Assembly: GCA_035474375.1 (NCBI GenBank)
Contig: DATINJ010000145.1
Coordinates: 4,387-68,386, forward strand
Source: JANNPJ01 sp035474375
Lineage (GTDB): Bacteria > Actinomycetota > Actinomycetes > Actinomycetales > Kineosporiaceae
DNA length: 64,000 nt
Direction: 5' to 3'
Shown piece after piece: positions 27,809 through 36,880 of this stretch. The position numbers and the translations under genes are program-made. Below the pieces are notes generated by a model that was given only the letters and a program-made list of their open reading frames with translations, was not told the DNA's origin and ran no database searches. Numbering within the stretch: position 1 is the stretch's first letter; each line of letters opens with the position of its first letter.

Positions 27809-27866
27809 CTTTTCGTGGCCGACTGCACCCTGCTGGCCATTCGCTCGGCTTCCCCAAACCCGCCGC

Positions 27867-27912
27867 GATCATGCACGGTTGCCCACCTCAAAGCGGGTAA
27901 CCGTGCATGATC
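27867..27912. repeat. 18-bp inverted repeat with 10-nt loop between convergent genes
   Basis: Arms 27867-27884 and 27895-27912. The outer 14 bases (GATCATGCACGGTT / AACCGTGCATGATC) are perfect, then one G/T position (27881/27898) and three more GC pairs. The odd pair is a G-U wobble in plus-strand RNA. It lies after the operon terminator and 24 bp before the stop of the convergent glycosidase gene, so it may act as a bidirectional terminator. Confidence 0.75.
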
Positions 27913-27936
27913 ACCGCAGAAATGAGCCGCAGGGTC

Positions 27937-29451
27937 CTACTTGAAGAGCTTCTTGTAAGCCTGGCCGGCCTTCTTCAGAGTGGTCAGCTTGTGATTGCCG
28001 TCGGCAACGTCGACCTGTAGGTAGCCGTGATAGGCAACCCGGTTGTTCGGATCGTCGATGAAGGCGAACATCTGCTTGATGAAGTACGCGTCGTCGCCAC
28101 CGCCGTGCCCGTCCGACCGGTCCCAAAGCCCCCACTCCGGCAGGGACATCGGCTTGCCCTTTGTTCGGGCGAAATCGGCCCAGTAGAGCAAGCCGTAGGT
28201 ACCGGAGTAGAGCCGCTCCCAGACCAGCTTTTGCCGATACAGCCGGCAGGCGGCATTACAGTCGGCCGGATACGGGTAGGTGCCCTCCACCCAGGAGATG
28301 TCGTACACGTCAACCCCGACGTAATCGACGTACTTGTTGCCCGGGTAGTACAGATCCGCTTCGTACGGGGTCTCGCCAATATTCGGGTTCCAGTCGAACC
28401 GCAGCTTCTCCCCCTGCACCGAGCGCATCGCCGTGACGATATGCCGCCAGTAGGCGATGAAGTCATCGGGGTTGTCGGTCGACCACTTCCACCCCTTCAG
28501 ATTGAATTCCCAGCCAAGCCGCAGGATCGCGTCTTCCTGGCCGCCGGCCACCAGGTTTCGGGCCAAGGTGCGGAAGTACTCGTCATACGCGCCGGTGGCG
28601 CCGGCCTTGATCGAGGTGTTGCCGTTCCACGGGCGAAGGGCAACGGAGTACACCATCTGGTAACCCGAGCCTTGCCAATGGTTGATCATGTACGCCGGAT
28701 TCGCGATGTCGGACCAGGTGCTCCGACTGGAGAAGTCGACCACGTAGTCCGGATCCCGGCCCAGCCAGTTCCCGAAGTCGTTCACCTTGGTGCGCGACGT
28801 GCCGACGAAGACACCCAGCTTCACCTTTGCCGCGGCGCCGCTCTGGGGTGGCAGTTCGGCGACCTTGGATGGCTGGGCGGCGCCCGTGGCGCCGATTTCC
28901 GGCCCGTGCTGCGGATCTTCGGTCTCGGACACGGATGCAGCGGTCGGTCCGACGCTGGACACCGATCCGGACGAATTCGAGGTCAGCTGTTGCACACCGA
29001 AGAACGTCGCGCTGAGCACGATCAGAACCGCGACCGCACCGGCCACCAGCGCCAGCCGGGATGGCGGCGACGGATGCGGCCGCCGAAACCCGCGGAACGG
29101 GGTAGCCGGCGGCCTCGGGGGCGGGGTGCGCTCGACGACCGGGCGAGGAGCCGACCCGCTGACCGTTCCAAAAACGTCCGGCGCCGCGCCCTCGGCGGGC
29201 GGTTGAACGCGCTTGATCGGCTGGGTTTGGGTCGACGATTGTGGCCGCGGCACCCGGGCGGAGGGTGCGGACGGGCGGGCCACCGGCTTACCCCACATCA
29301 GCCCGATCGAACCGGTGATGGGCCCGAGAACCCGGTGCGGGAACCGGCCGTCCGGACGCGCTGAATCTGCGACCGACGTCTCCGACTGATCGGAAGACGT
29401 CGAATCGCCGGATGACGAGTCGGGGAATGGTGGCCTTTCAGCCATTGGCAC
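27937..29451 (-). CDS. Membrane-anchored GH26-like glycoside hydrolase
   Basis: A 504-aa type II membrane protein. A Pro/Ser-rich cytoplasmic part (1-130) is followed by one helix at about 134-156 (RLALVAGAVAVLIVLSATFF), a linker, and an extracellular TIM-barrel from about 212. The putative acid/base glutamate is in ILRLGWEFNL near residue 310 and the nucleophile in MSLPEWGLWDRSDGHGGGDD near 437, as in GH26/clan GH-A. Its partner at 34045-35127 is similar throughout the barrel. It may trim or release the polymer made by this locus. GTG at 29451 or ATG at 29445. Confidence 0.8.
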   Translation of the reverse strand: MPMAERPPFPDSSSGDSTSSDQSETSVADSARPDGRFPHRVLGPITGSIGLMWGKPVARPSAPSARVPRPQSSTQTQPIKRVQPPAEGAAPDVFGTVSGSAPRPVVERTPPPRPPATPFRGFRRPHPSPPSRLALVAGAVAVLIVLSATFFGVQQLTSNSSGSVSSVGPTAASVSETEDPQHGPEIGATGAAQPSKVAELPPQSGAAAKVKLGVFVGTSRTKVNDFGNWLGRDPDYVVDFSSRSTWSDIANPAYMINHWQGSGYQMVYSVALRPWNGNTSIKAGATGAYDEYFRTLARNLVAGGQEDAILRLGWEFNLKGWKWSTDNPDDFIAYWRHIVTAMRSVQGEKLRFDWNPNIGETPYEADLYYPGNKYVDYVGVDVYDISWVEGTYPYPADCNAACRLYRQKLVWERLYSGTYGLLYWADFARTKGKPMSLPEWGLWDRSDGHGGGDDAYFIKQMFAFIDDPNNRVAYHGYLQVDVADGNHKLTTLKKAGQAYKKLFK

Positions 29452-29650
29452 ATTCCCCGCCGACCACGAGGGTCAGACGCCGAGTCAGGGCCCGGGCACC
29501 AGTCATCCGAAGGAGGGTCACGCAGGGGAGTCTAGCCACCCCGGCGCGCTGTCCTGTTTAATCCAGATCGAAGGGATCAGTATGGGTTACTCAAATTACT
29601 CTCAGTAGCGTCACGCTCCGTATTGGAACGTATCGAATACGGCGGAATCC

Positions 29651-31504
29651 TCAGCGCCGGGAACGGCTGGGCGGGCCATCGGCCCCGCGCTCATCGGTCC
29701 CGCCCTCCTGCTCCCAACCAGGAGTAACCCGGGTGACGGAGGACCAGGGCAGGTCGTCGGCCGGCTGCAGAGCCGGCGCGGGCGGGAAGGTCTGGGTACC
29801 GAAGGAACCGGACGTTTGCCCAGCGCTCGGTGCGTACTGCGAATCGTCCTGCTGCCCGTACTCCTGGCCGTACCCGTTCTGGCCGTACCCGTTCTGGCCG
29901 TTGTCCTGGGCCGAGCGGGCATCCCGCCCGTATCCGCCATGACCCGCATCCTGGGCTGCAGGGAAGGCTGCGGCGTCGGGGTGGTGCATCCGCCCGTCAC
30001 CGAGGTTCGAGCCACCGGTCAGGATCGGCAGGCCACGCGGCGATGTGTCGTACATCCGTGGCGGCGGCGAACCGACGGCCGCCCGGCGACGCCGGTTACC
30101 GGCCGTGCTGCGCCCGCGGATGTGGTTGAACAGCAACCCGGCGACCGGGATCCCGGCCAGCCGACAGCGTCGCTGCAGTTCCTCCAGATCCGCCGGGGTG
30201 GTGACCTCGTCCACCACCACGACAGCGGCGTCCACTTGGCCGGCGAGGACGAACGAGGCCGAGCTGGCCGGCAGCGGCGGGGCATCCAGCAGCACCAGGT
30301 CGGTGTCTTCGGGCAACTGGTTGAGAATCGACTGCACATCCGGCACCGGGTGCCCCTGCACCGGCTGCAAGACCTGCAACCGAATGATGCCGAACTGAGC
30401 ACGCGAGGCGGCCCGCCGCTCGACCGCATGGCTCAGGTCGATCCGACCCTGGGCCAGGTCGTGCAGGGGTACCCGGAGCACGCCCGAATCGGAGTCGGAC
30501 GACGGCCGGACGGTGTCCTCGATGTTCAGCAGGAACACCCGTCGACCGTGGTCGGCGGCGGCTGCGGCCAGGTTCAACGCGGTCAGGCTGGAACCGGCAC
30601 CGTCGTGCGGGGAGGTAACCAGGAACACGCCCGGGGCGGTGCCTCGGATGTAGTCCAGTCCGACGGCGGCCATCCGGTAGGCGTCACCAGGCTCGGAATA
30701 GGCCGCCGCGATCGCGTCGTCCGAGCCGATTCGACCGCGGTCGGGCACCTCGCTGAGCACCGGAGCACCGAAGATCGCTGACGCTTCGACCGGGCCGACT
30801 CGGCGGCGGGAGAAGGACTGAGCGTAAAGCGCGTATCCGGTCGCGGCCAGGAAGCCGATCAAGGCCAGGATCAGGGCGTTGCGAATCGGCTGCGGGCTGG
30901 ACGGGCCGAGCGGCAACTCGGCGGTTTCGACGTCGGCCACGCCGGTCCCGTAGAACTTGGCGGCGGCATTGATGTCGGCCTTGGTGGTCTGCCCACCGTT
31001 GGCGGCGATTGCTTCGGCGGCTCGATCGGTCACCCGAGCCTGCATCAGCGTTTTGTACGACTCCGGAATGGTGTCGGCAATGCTCTTGGCCGTCTTGGCA
31101 TCGGCTGCCTTCACCGTGACCGTGATCACACTGCTGTCCGCGCCGGCCGAGACGTCGACGTTCTGCATCAGGTCGTACGGCCCGATCGGCAGGTTCAGCT
31201 CCTTGATCACGCCCTCCAGCACGGACGTGGAGCCCAGCAGCGCGACCTGGTTGGCCAGGAAGGTGGCATCGCCGTTGTTGGTGGTGTCGAAGGGGTCGAA
31301 CTCGGCGGAGGCGGAGAGGAACATCCGGGATTCGGCGGTATATGCCTTTTCCTGGAGCTGGCTGAGCCCGACCCCGAGCAACCCGGCGATCAGAACGCAG
31401 GCGAGAACGATCCAGCGCTCCCGAAAGATGGCCTGGACGATACTCGGAGCTTCTTCGGCAGCAGAGCTGGTGTCTGCTTGTCTCGACGCCAAGATGTCCT
31501 GCAC
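29651..31504 (-). CDS. Wzz/BY-kinase-like polysaccharide co-polymerase with degenerate ATP site
   Basis: A 617-aa inner-membrane protein regulating chain length and export. Two helices (about 31-50 and 210-230) bracket a periplasmic Wzz domain (AYTAESRMFLSASAEFDPFD). The cytoplasmic part resembles a bacterial tyrosine kinase with LVTSPHDGAGSSLTALNLAA at 295-314 and Walker B-like DLVLLDAPPL. However, the Walker A lysine is Ser305 (GAGSS instead of GxGKS), and Walker A' is LLNIEDTVRP without its usual Asp pair. The tail has several tyrosines in GYGQNGYGQEYG, the usual autophosphorylation cluster. GTG at 31504 is preceded by AGAGGAG. Confidence 0.85.
   Translation of the reverse strand: MQDILASRQADTSSAAEEAPSIVQAIFRERWIVLACVLIAGLLGVGLSQLQEKAYTAESRMFLSASAEFDPFDTTNNGDATFLANQVALLGSTSVLEGVIKELNLPIGPYDLMQNVDVSAGADSSVITVTVKAADAKTAKSIADTIPESYKTLMQARVTDRAAEAIAANGGQTTKADINAAAKFYGTGVADVETAELPLGPSSPQPIRNALILALIGFLAATGYALYAQSFSRRRVGPVEASAIFGAPVLSEVPDRGRIGSDDAIAAAYSEPGDAYRMAAVGLDYIRGTAPGVFLVTSPHDGAGSSLTALNLAAAAADHGRRVFLLNIEDTVRPSSDSDSGVLRVPLHDLAQGRIDLSHAVERRAASRAQFGIIRLQVLQPVQGHPVPDVQSILNQLPEDTDLVLLDAPPLPASSASFVLAGQVDAAVVVVDEVTTPADLEELQRRCRLAGIPVAGLLFNHIRGRSTAGNRRRRAAVGSPPPRMYDTSPRGLPILTGGSNLGDGRMHHPDAAAFPAAQDAGHGGYGRDARSAQDNGQNGYGQNGYGQEYGQQDDSQYAPSAGQTSGSFGTQTFPPAPALQPADDLPWSSVTRVTPGWEQEGGTDERGADGPPSRSRR
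29865..29901. repeat. 15-bp tandem repeat in the tyrosine-rich tail
   Basis: The unit TGGCCGTACCCGTTC occurs twice in full (29865-29879, 29880-29894) and partly a third time. On the minus strand it encodes NGYGQ units, so copy-number change would alter the number of tail tyrosines without breaking frame. Confidence 0.8.
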
Positions 31505-31582
31505 GCGTTCTCCTCTGGTGATGCGCGGGCGGGCCTGCCCAGGCTCCGGGCTTACTCGGGTCCCCGCGGCCCGCTCGACTGC

Positions 31583-31598
31583 TCCTCATCGATGAGGA
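31583..31598. promoter_or_regulatory. 16-bp perfect palindrome between divergent EPS genes
   Basis: TCCTCATCGATGAGGA is self-complementary and sits in the 248-bp gap between the Wzz/BY-kinase-like gene (minus) and the GT2 gene (plus), about 80 bp before the GTG of the former. A dimeric regulator site controlling both directions is plausible; the regulator is not in the window. Confidence 0.4.
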
Positions 31599-31752
31599 AC
31601 GGCTCGTTCTGCGCCACAGTCTGTCATGACCGCCTAGCCTGAGCGGCGAGATGACAGGGTTGTACCCGGCAGCGCAGCCGTATATCGCTCCCGGCGTCAC
31701 GCTGACACAGAGTTACACAGCGCAACAATTTGCTTCAGCATCAGGAGGAGAC

Positions 31753-32688
31753 GTGGAGGAAGGCGCCCAGGATGGCGCGACGGCGGCCAGCTATGAATTG
31801 GTCGTTGTCAGCTATCACAGCAGGCCACAGATTGAAGGACTGCTGGCGGGACTGCCCGCGGATCTTCCGTTGGCGATTGTTGACAATGCATCTGGACGAG
31901 ACGGGCTCCGGGAACTGGCTGCGACCCGGCCGAACACCCGCTACCTGGACGGCGGCGGCAACGGTTTTGCCAAGGCCGCCAACCTCGGGGCCAGGAGCAC
32001 GGCCTACGAATATGTGATTTTTGTCAACCCGGATGCTCGGCCGACTCCGGCGAATCTGGCCACTCTGGTCGGCACCCTGGTCGACGAACCGGAGCTGGCC
32101 TCGAGCGCGGCCACCATGGTTTCGGCCGACGGTGACGTCGAGATCGGGACCGGCGGCTGGGAGCCGACCCTGAAGCGGGCCGTGATCCATGCCATGGGCG
32201 TGCACAAGCTGCTGCCCGAGGCGGGCCTGTTCGCCCGACCCCGCCCCTACCTGCCGCTGGCCGTGGAGTGGACCACCGGAGCCTGCATGGCCGTCCGGAT
32301 GAGCACCTTCCTCGGCCTGGGCTGCTTCGATGAGCAGTACTACGTCTACAACGAGGACATGGCCTTCGGTCGCGCGGCTCGGGAGAAGGGCCTGCGCCAG
32401 TCGCTTCGCACCGACGTCCTGGTCGCGCACGCCGCCGGCGGTTCTGGCGCGCCGAACCTGGAGATGCTCCGGCTGCGCGGAGCATCGATGGCCCGCTACG
32501 TCTCGCAGTACAACTCCCCCACCACGGCCGGCCTGATCCGACTGTGCTTGGCGATCGGCTACCTCACCCGGGTGGCCGAGCAACTGGTAGCCAGGAATCG
32601 ACCCAGAGCAATGGAGCACTTCAACTACGTCCTCGGCGTCGTGACCGGCCGGGCCTCGGTGGGCGGGAAAGTCGTGATCGGTGGCTGA
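31753..32688 (+). CDS. Glycosyltransferase family 2 (rhamnosyltransferase-like)
   Basis: A 311-aa GT-A enzyme. ELVVVSYHSRPQIEGLLAGL and LAIVDNASGRDGLREL form the nucleotide-binding core, with NGFAKAANLGARSTAYEYVI and the DxD-like VNPDARP. The acceptor end TTGACMAVRMSTFLGLGCFD and YYVYNEDMAFGRAAREKGL are typical of rhamnosyl- and galactofuranosyltransferases. I choose GTG at 31753 because AGGAGGAG lies 6-13 bases upstream; an in-frame ATG at 31651 would add a region with poor family resemblance. It overlaps the next gene by eight bases. Confidence 0.88.
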   Translation: MEEGAQDGATAASYELVVVSYHSRPQIEGLLAGLPADLPLAIVDNASGRDGLRELAATRPNTRYLDGGGNGFAKAANLGARSTAYEYVIFVNPDARPTPANLATLVGTLVDEPELASSAATMVSADGDVEIGTGGWEPTLKRAVIHAMGVHKLLPEAGLFARPRPYLPLAVEWTTGACMAVRMSTFLGLGCFDEQYYVYNEDMAFGRAAREKGLRQSLRTDVLVAHAAGGSGAPNLEMLRLRGASMARYVSQYNSPTTAGLIRLCLAIGYLTRVAEQLVARNRPRAMEHFNYVLGVVTGRASVGGKVVIGG

Positions 32689-34048
32689 TTCAGACGGGCC
32701 AGACAGCTACGAGCAGAAGGCGGAACGGCTGCGCCTGATGGACGCGATGCCGGTCAAGCCGCTTTCCGAGCGGGACCGGCGGTACGTCCTGAGAGTCCTG
32801 CAGACCCTGCTCGTCGTCGTGGTGCTCGGGCAGCGGATCCTGGTTCCGATCGGTCCGTTCCCGATCTCGCTGGCGCTGATCGCCGCTTTCATCGCGATCG
32901 GGCTGGCCCGACTACGGCGCGGTGTTCAGTACAACCGGGTGCGCAGTGAGCTGTACATCGGGGCCGGCGCGGCTGTCGTGCTTTGCGCCTGGTTCACCAG
33001 TTGGCGCGGGGACAATCTCTCGCTCAACTCGCTGCTGCTGCTGCTGGTGATCTACCTACCCTGGGTGTTCTGCATCTCCCCGCAGTTCCTCGACCTGTTG
33101 CTGCCGGTGCTGCGCAGCTTTGTCGTGCTGATGGTTGGCATCGCGGTCGTCGGCGCCGGCCAGATGATCGCTCAGGTACTACTGGGCTGGCAGTACACCG
33201 ACTACCTGGCCGAAGTGCTGCCGGAGAACTGGCTGGATCAGGGGTACAACACCACCAACCAGATTTCGTACACGAACCCGATCGTGAAGGCGAACTCTTT
33301 CGTCTTCCTGGAGCCGTCGTTCCTCTGCCAGTTCTGTGCACTGGCGTTGATCATTTCGCTGCTCATCCGGGCACCCGCCTGGCAGCCGCTGGTCCTCGGA
33401 ATCGGGATGGCCGCAACCCTTTCCGGGACCGGAATCATCCTTCTGGTGCTCGGCATCGGACTGCTTTTCGTGCTGGTCCCGAACCGGATTCGACCGAGCT
33501 ACCTGGTGGCCGGGATCATTGGCCTAGCCATCATTTTCAGTACACCAGCGGCGGATATCCTGCTCGACCGCCGAGATGAGACATCACAGCAAGGCTCCAG
33601 TGGATCCCTGCGATTCGTGCAGCCCTACACCGAGGTCTCGAAAGGCCTGGCCAAGGACCCGACCAGGTACGTGATCGGAGCCGGCCCGGGCGCCTCCGAC
33701 CGGTTGCTGGAGTCCTCCGCCAAGGGCAGGCAGGGCGAGGCCGTGGTCTACGGGATCGCGCCGAAGATGACCTTCGAGTACGGCTTGGTCTCGGCCGTCC
33801 TGTTCGTGGCCTTCCTTCTGGTGTCGATCCTGCGCGGACCACCGTTGCCGGTGCTCCCGACGTCCGTGGTCTTCATGATCTTCTTCTTGTCCGGGAGCCT
33901 GTTGCAACCGCCGACCGTGGTTCTGGCCTGGCTACTGACCAGCATCTGGGGCAAGCCGGTCACGCTGGGCGTCTCGGACGCGCTGGACGCGGCTCTGCGC
34001 CGACAGCGACAAACCCCGGTCACGGTGATCACCGGCCAGGCTCCCTAG
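32681..34048 (+). CDS. O-antigen ligase/Wzy-type polymerase, polytopic membrane protein
   Basis: A 455-aa protein with about 11-12 membrane helices and a large extracytoplasmic loop before the last helices (about 290-365: SSGSLRFVQPYTEV, GAGPGASDRLLESS), the topology of Wzy polymerases and WaaL ligases. Polymerises lipid-linked repeat units at the outer face of the membrane. GTG at 32681 lies inside the end of the preceding GT2 gene, indicating translational coupling. Primary sequence in this family is poorly conserved, so polymerase versus ligase rests on topology and on the neighbouring flippase and Wzz-like genes. Confidence 0.78.
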   Translation: MADSDGPDSYEQKAERLRLMDAMPVKPLSERDRRYVLRVLQTLLVVVVLGQRILVPIGPFPISLALIAAFIAIGLARLRRGVQYNRVRSELYIGAGAAVVLCAWFTSWRGDNLSLNSLLLLLVIYLPWVFCISPQFLDLLLPVLRSFVVLMVGIAVVGAGQMIAQVLLGWQYTDYLAEVLPENWLDQGYNTTNQISYTNPIVKANSFVFLEPSFLCQFCALALIISLLIRAPAWQPLVLGIGMAATLSGTGIILLVLGIGLLFVLVPNRIRPSYLVAGIIGLAIIFSTPAADILLDRRDETSQQGSSGSLRFVQPYTEVSKGLAKDPTRYVIGAGPGASDRLLESSAKGRQGEAVVYGIAPKMTFEYGLVSAVLFVAFLLVSILRGPPLPVLPTSVVFMIFFLSGSLLQPPTVVLAWLLTSIWGKPVTLGVSDALDAALRRQRQTPVTVITGQAP

Positions 34049-35127
34049 CCGGCCCCGAACAGGCTCCGGAACACCTTGCCGGCTTCGGGATAGGTGGTCA
34101 TCAGCCGGTGCGGCCCGTCCTCCCCGTCGAACTCGAAGTACGACTGGTAGGCCACTCGATTCTTCGGATCAGCGATGAAAGCCTTCATCCTGCGCAGGTA
34201 TTCCGGGTCGTCACCGCCGCCGTGCCCGTCAATGCGTTCCCACATGCCCCATTCCGGGAGAGAGAGCGGCTTGCCCTTGGACCGGGCGAAGCTCGACCAG
34301 AACTTGAGCCCCCGATTACCCCCGTAGATAGACCGGTTCCAGGCGTTCGTCTGGCGCTCGCTGCGGCACTTGCTGTCGCAGTCACTCGGGTAGGGATAGC
34401 TGTGATTGGCCCAGCTCACGTCGTACGCGTCGATCCCGATGTAATCCACGACGTCGGCCCCGGGGTAGTAGTGGACGGCGTCGTACTTTCCGCTGCCATT
34501 GTTCGGGTTCCAGTCGAATTCGAACTTCTGGCCGGGTTCCTCGCGCATCGCGGCGACCACGTGCCGGAAGTAGTCGATGAAGGCCTGCGAGTTACCGGTT
34601 GCCCAGCGCGACCCCTCCAGATTGAACTCCCAGCCGAGCCGGATGATGGCGTTCGCCTGGTCGCCGGCCACTAGTCGGCGGGCCAATTCCCGGTAATAGT
34701 GGTCGTATTCACCGGTTGCACCGCGTTCCATGGTGTCTTCCGGGTTTTCCGGCAACATCCCGATCGAGTAGATCGGGCGGTACCCACTGCCTTTCCAGTT
34801 GTCGATCGACGCTTGCGGCTGAGAGATCTGCTGCCAGTCGGCTCGGCTGGGGAAATCGACCGCATAGTCAACGTCTCGCCCCAGCCACTCCTGGAAGGCT
34901 TTGACCCTTTCGAGTTCCGCCCCGCTAAAAACCCCGGTCTTCGTGGTCACCAGGGGCCGATTGTCCACCACGTCGGCTCCCGGGTCGTTGCCCGACCGGG
35001 TGAAGTGGACGACGGCCGCCACGGCGAGCACGATCACCAACCCGGCCGGCACCGCCCACCAGAGCCACCGGGGACGCCCTGGGGAATCCACCGTGGGCGG
35101 CTTACCGTCTACTGCCAGGCCCGCCAT
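34045..35127 (-). CDS. Second membrane-anchored GH26-like glycoside hydrolase
   Basis: A 360-aa paralogue of the enzyme at 27937-29451 with a much shorter cytoplasmic tail. One helix at about 20-43 (LWWAVPAGLVIVLAVAAVVHF) anchors it. The barrel has IIRLGWEFNLEGSRWATGN (putative acid/base Glu near 165) and KPLSLPEWGMWERIDGHGGG (putative nucleophile near 295), and shares WLGRD-DY-VDF-SR and DWNPN signatures with its twin. It overlaps the convergent polymerase gene by four bases. A role in trimming the EPS or in releasing it from the cell is inference. Confidence 0.82.
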   Translation of the reverse strand: MAGLAVDGKPPTVDSPGRPRWLWWAVPAGLVIVLAVAAVVHFTRSGNDPGADVVDNRPLVTTKTGVFSGAELERVKAFQEWLGRDVDYAVDFPSRADWQQISQPQASIDNWKGSGYRPIYSIGMLPENPEDTMERGATGEYDHYYRELARRLVAGDQANAIIRLGWEFNLEGSRWATGNSQAFIDYFRHVVAAMREEPGQKFEFDWNPNNGSGKYDAVHYYPGADVVDYIGIDAYDVSWANHSYPYPSDCDSKCRSERQTNAWNRSIYGGNRGLKFWSSFARSKGKPLSLPEWGMWERIDGHGGGDDPEYLRRMKAFIADPKNRVAYQSYFEFDGEDGPHRLMTTYPEAGKVFRSLFGAG

Positions 35128-35247
35128 GATTCGTCGATCCTTCCGAAGCCAGGTAATTCGCGGAGCGGAGATATTCCATGGGCCCTGGCGAAACTGTAGT
35201 CATTTCCACCTGAGCCCTCGCTGAGCGAAGAGGGCCATCGGACGCGC

Positions 35248-36588
35248 TCACGCCTCGGTCTGGACTGCCCAGCGGCGCGGGTCGGCATCGGCCCGGATGA
35301 ACAGCACCCAACCGGTCACCACGCCCACCGTCTGAGCGATCAGCAAGCCGTAGGCGGCGGCGACAACGCCCCACTGCCAGGCTCCGAACACGCCCAGAAT
35401 CAGCATCAACGGCGCCTGGATACTGGTGAGCCGGAGCATCAGGTCGGCCCGGCTCAGAGCGACCAGCGAGTTGGTGGCGCCGACCACCAGCGCCACCGAC
35501 ACCAGCAGCAACCCTGAGGGCAACATCAGCTGGTCTGCGCCCTCCCAGCTGTCGTCGAGGATGGCGCGCCCGATCCGGTCCGGGAGCAGCACCAAGACGG
35601 CGACCCAGACCGCAGCGACCCCGGACAGTGCCAGACCGCCGATAAGAGCCTTGCGCAGCAGCCGATCACCGGCCACCGCGGCCCGGGAAAGCATCGGCAG
35701 AGCAAACGCGTTGAACCCGGCAAACACCAGGTTCATTGGGCCCAGAACGGTCTGCGCCGCGCGCATCGCACCCGCCGCCGCCAGGCCGACGATGCCGCCG
35801 ATGGCGTAGGTGACGAAGTTGATCGCACCCATGTTGAGGGTGAAGCCGAGGCCGAGTTGGACGCTGATGTCCCGGGTTTCCCGCACCCAAGAGAAGGTCG
35901 CCAGCGGGGACGGCGCGATCCCAGTCTGTAGGTAGCCGACAAAAGCCGCGGCCAGAGCGGACATTCCCCAGGCCAGGGTGATCAGGAAGAGCGAGTCGCT
36001 ACCGCCGGCCAACAACAGCCCCAGCAGGGTGAATTGCATTACCGCCCAGACCAAGTCGTTGACCGTGGCGGCTGCGGGCCGGCCGGCCGCGAAGAACATG
36101 TGCCGCCAGGTGTCCTGAAGCATCAGGCCGGGCAGGGACAGTGCCAGGGCAGCGAAAGGGGGTCCAGCACGGCCGCCCACTGCGGCAGCGATGAGTAGGC
36201 AGATCACCGCGCCCAGGGCACCGAAAGACAGCGCAGCCCCACCGGCATGGGCCGTGCCGCGACGCCGCTCGGCCTGGTTCGCGGCGCTGAATCGGACCAC
36301 GAAAGGTTCCCCAACGAAAGCTCGGACCAGCCCGACGACGAAGCCGAAGGTGGTCAGCGCCGCCAGCGCGAAGGCACCGAAGTCGTCCTTAGTCACGCTC
36401 TTGGCCACGACGATCGCCAGGGCGAAGTTGGTAAGGCTGGACACCGCCTGGTCGGCGAAGGTCCAGAGCATCCGGCTGCGGCCGGTGTAACTGGCGGCTG
36501 CCTCCGGCGTCTCTGCGACGTGCGCCCCGCCGTTCAGCCTGGTCACCGGTTTGGCACCCGGGTTGCGGCCGGCTCGCGATCGGAACAC
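35248..36588 (-). CDS. Wzx-type polysaccharide flippase
   Basis: A 446-aa MATE/MOP-superfamily protein with about 12-14 membrane helices (ADQAVSSLTNFALAIVVAKS, GAFALAALTTFGFVVGLVRAF, and many more). It should flip undecaprenyl-linked repeat units across the membrane. I use the GTG at 36588, which has AAGGTGA just upstream; an upstream in-frame start at 36666 would add 26 residues with no membrane character. It lies next to the second GH26 gene on the same strand, 120 bp apart. Confidence 0.85.
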   Translation of the reverse strand: MFRSRAGRNPGAKPVTRLNGGAHVAETPEAAASYTGRSRMLWTFADQAVSSLTNFALAIVVAKSVTKDDFGAFALAALTTFGFVVGLVRAFVGEPFVVRFSAANQAERRRGTAHAGGAALSFGALGAVICLLIAAAVGGRAGPPFAALALSLPGLMLQDTWRHMFFAAGRPAAATVNDLVWAVMQFTLLGLLLAGGSDSLFLITLAWGMSALAAAFVGYLQTGIAPSPLATFSWVRETRDISVQLGLGFTLNMGAINFVTYAIGGIVGLAAAGAMRAAQTVLGPMNLVFAGFNAFALPMLSRAAVAGDRLLRKALIGGLALSGVAAVWVAVLVLLPDRIGRAILDDSWEGADQLMLPSGLLLVSVALVVGATNSLVALSRADLMLRLTSIQAPLMLILGVFGAWQWGVVAAAYGLLIAQTVGVVTGWVLFIRADADPRRWAVQTEA

Positions 36589-36789
36589 ATGTGAGTCACC
36601 TTTTTCGAGTGCCGCCTGACCGGCGGGAGACGTGCCCGACGGCGGGCCAGGAAAGAATACCCTCACGCCCCGTCAGAGTGACAAAACTGGCGCGAAAGGT
36701 CGCCTCGATAGCTCACAGTGACCGGGCGAAGTAGACCCTTCAGAGATCAAGATCGGCCGTTCGGATGACGTTTGTGTGATCGGCGAATG

Positions 36790-36809
36790 AACTGACGCGC
36801 CAGTCAGTT
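36790..36809. promoter_or_regulatory. 7-bp inverted repeat in divergent promoter region
   Basis: AACTGAC-GCGCCA-GTCAGTT lies between the divergent flippase and GT2 genes, within a GC-poorer 200-bp gap. It may be an operator for a dimeric regulator. No -10/-35 assignment is offered. Confidence 0.35.
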
Positions 36810-36880
36810 AGATCAACGGACAGCGCTAAGCTCGGGTGTTAAAACTCGGGGACAGACACGGGTAGAAGAGGTGACGTCGG

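Noticed and set aside
28027..29364. Plus-strand ORF opposite the first GH26 gene
   Set aside because: Antisense shadow; the minus-strand frame has a membrane anchor and catalytic motifs.
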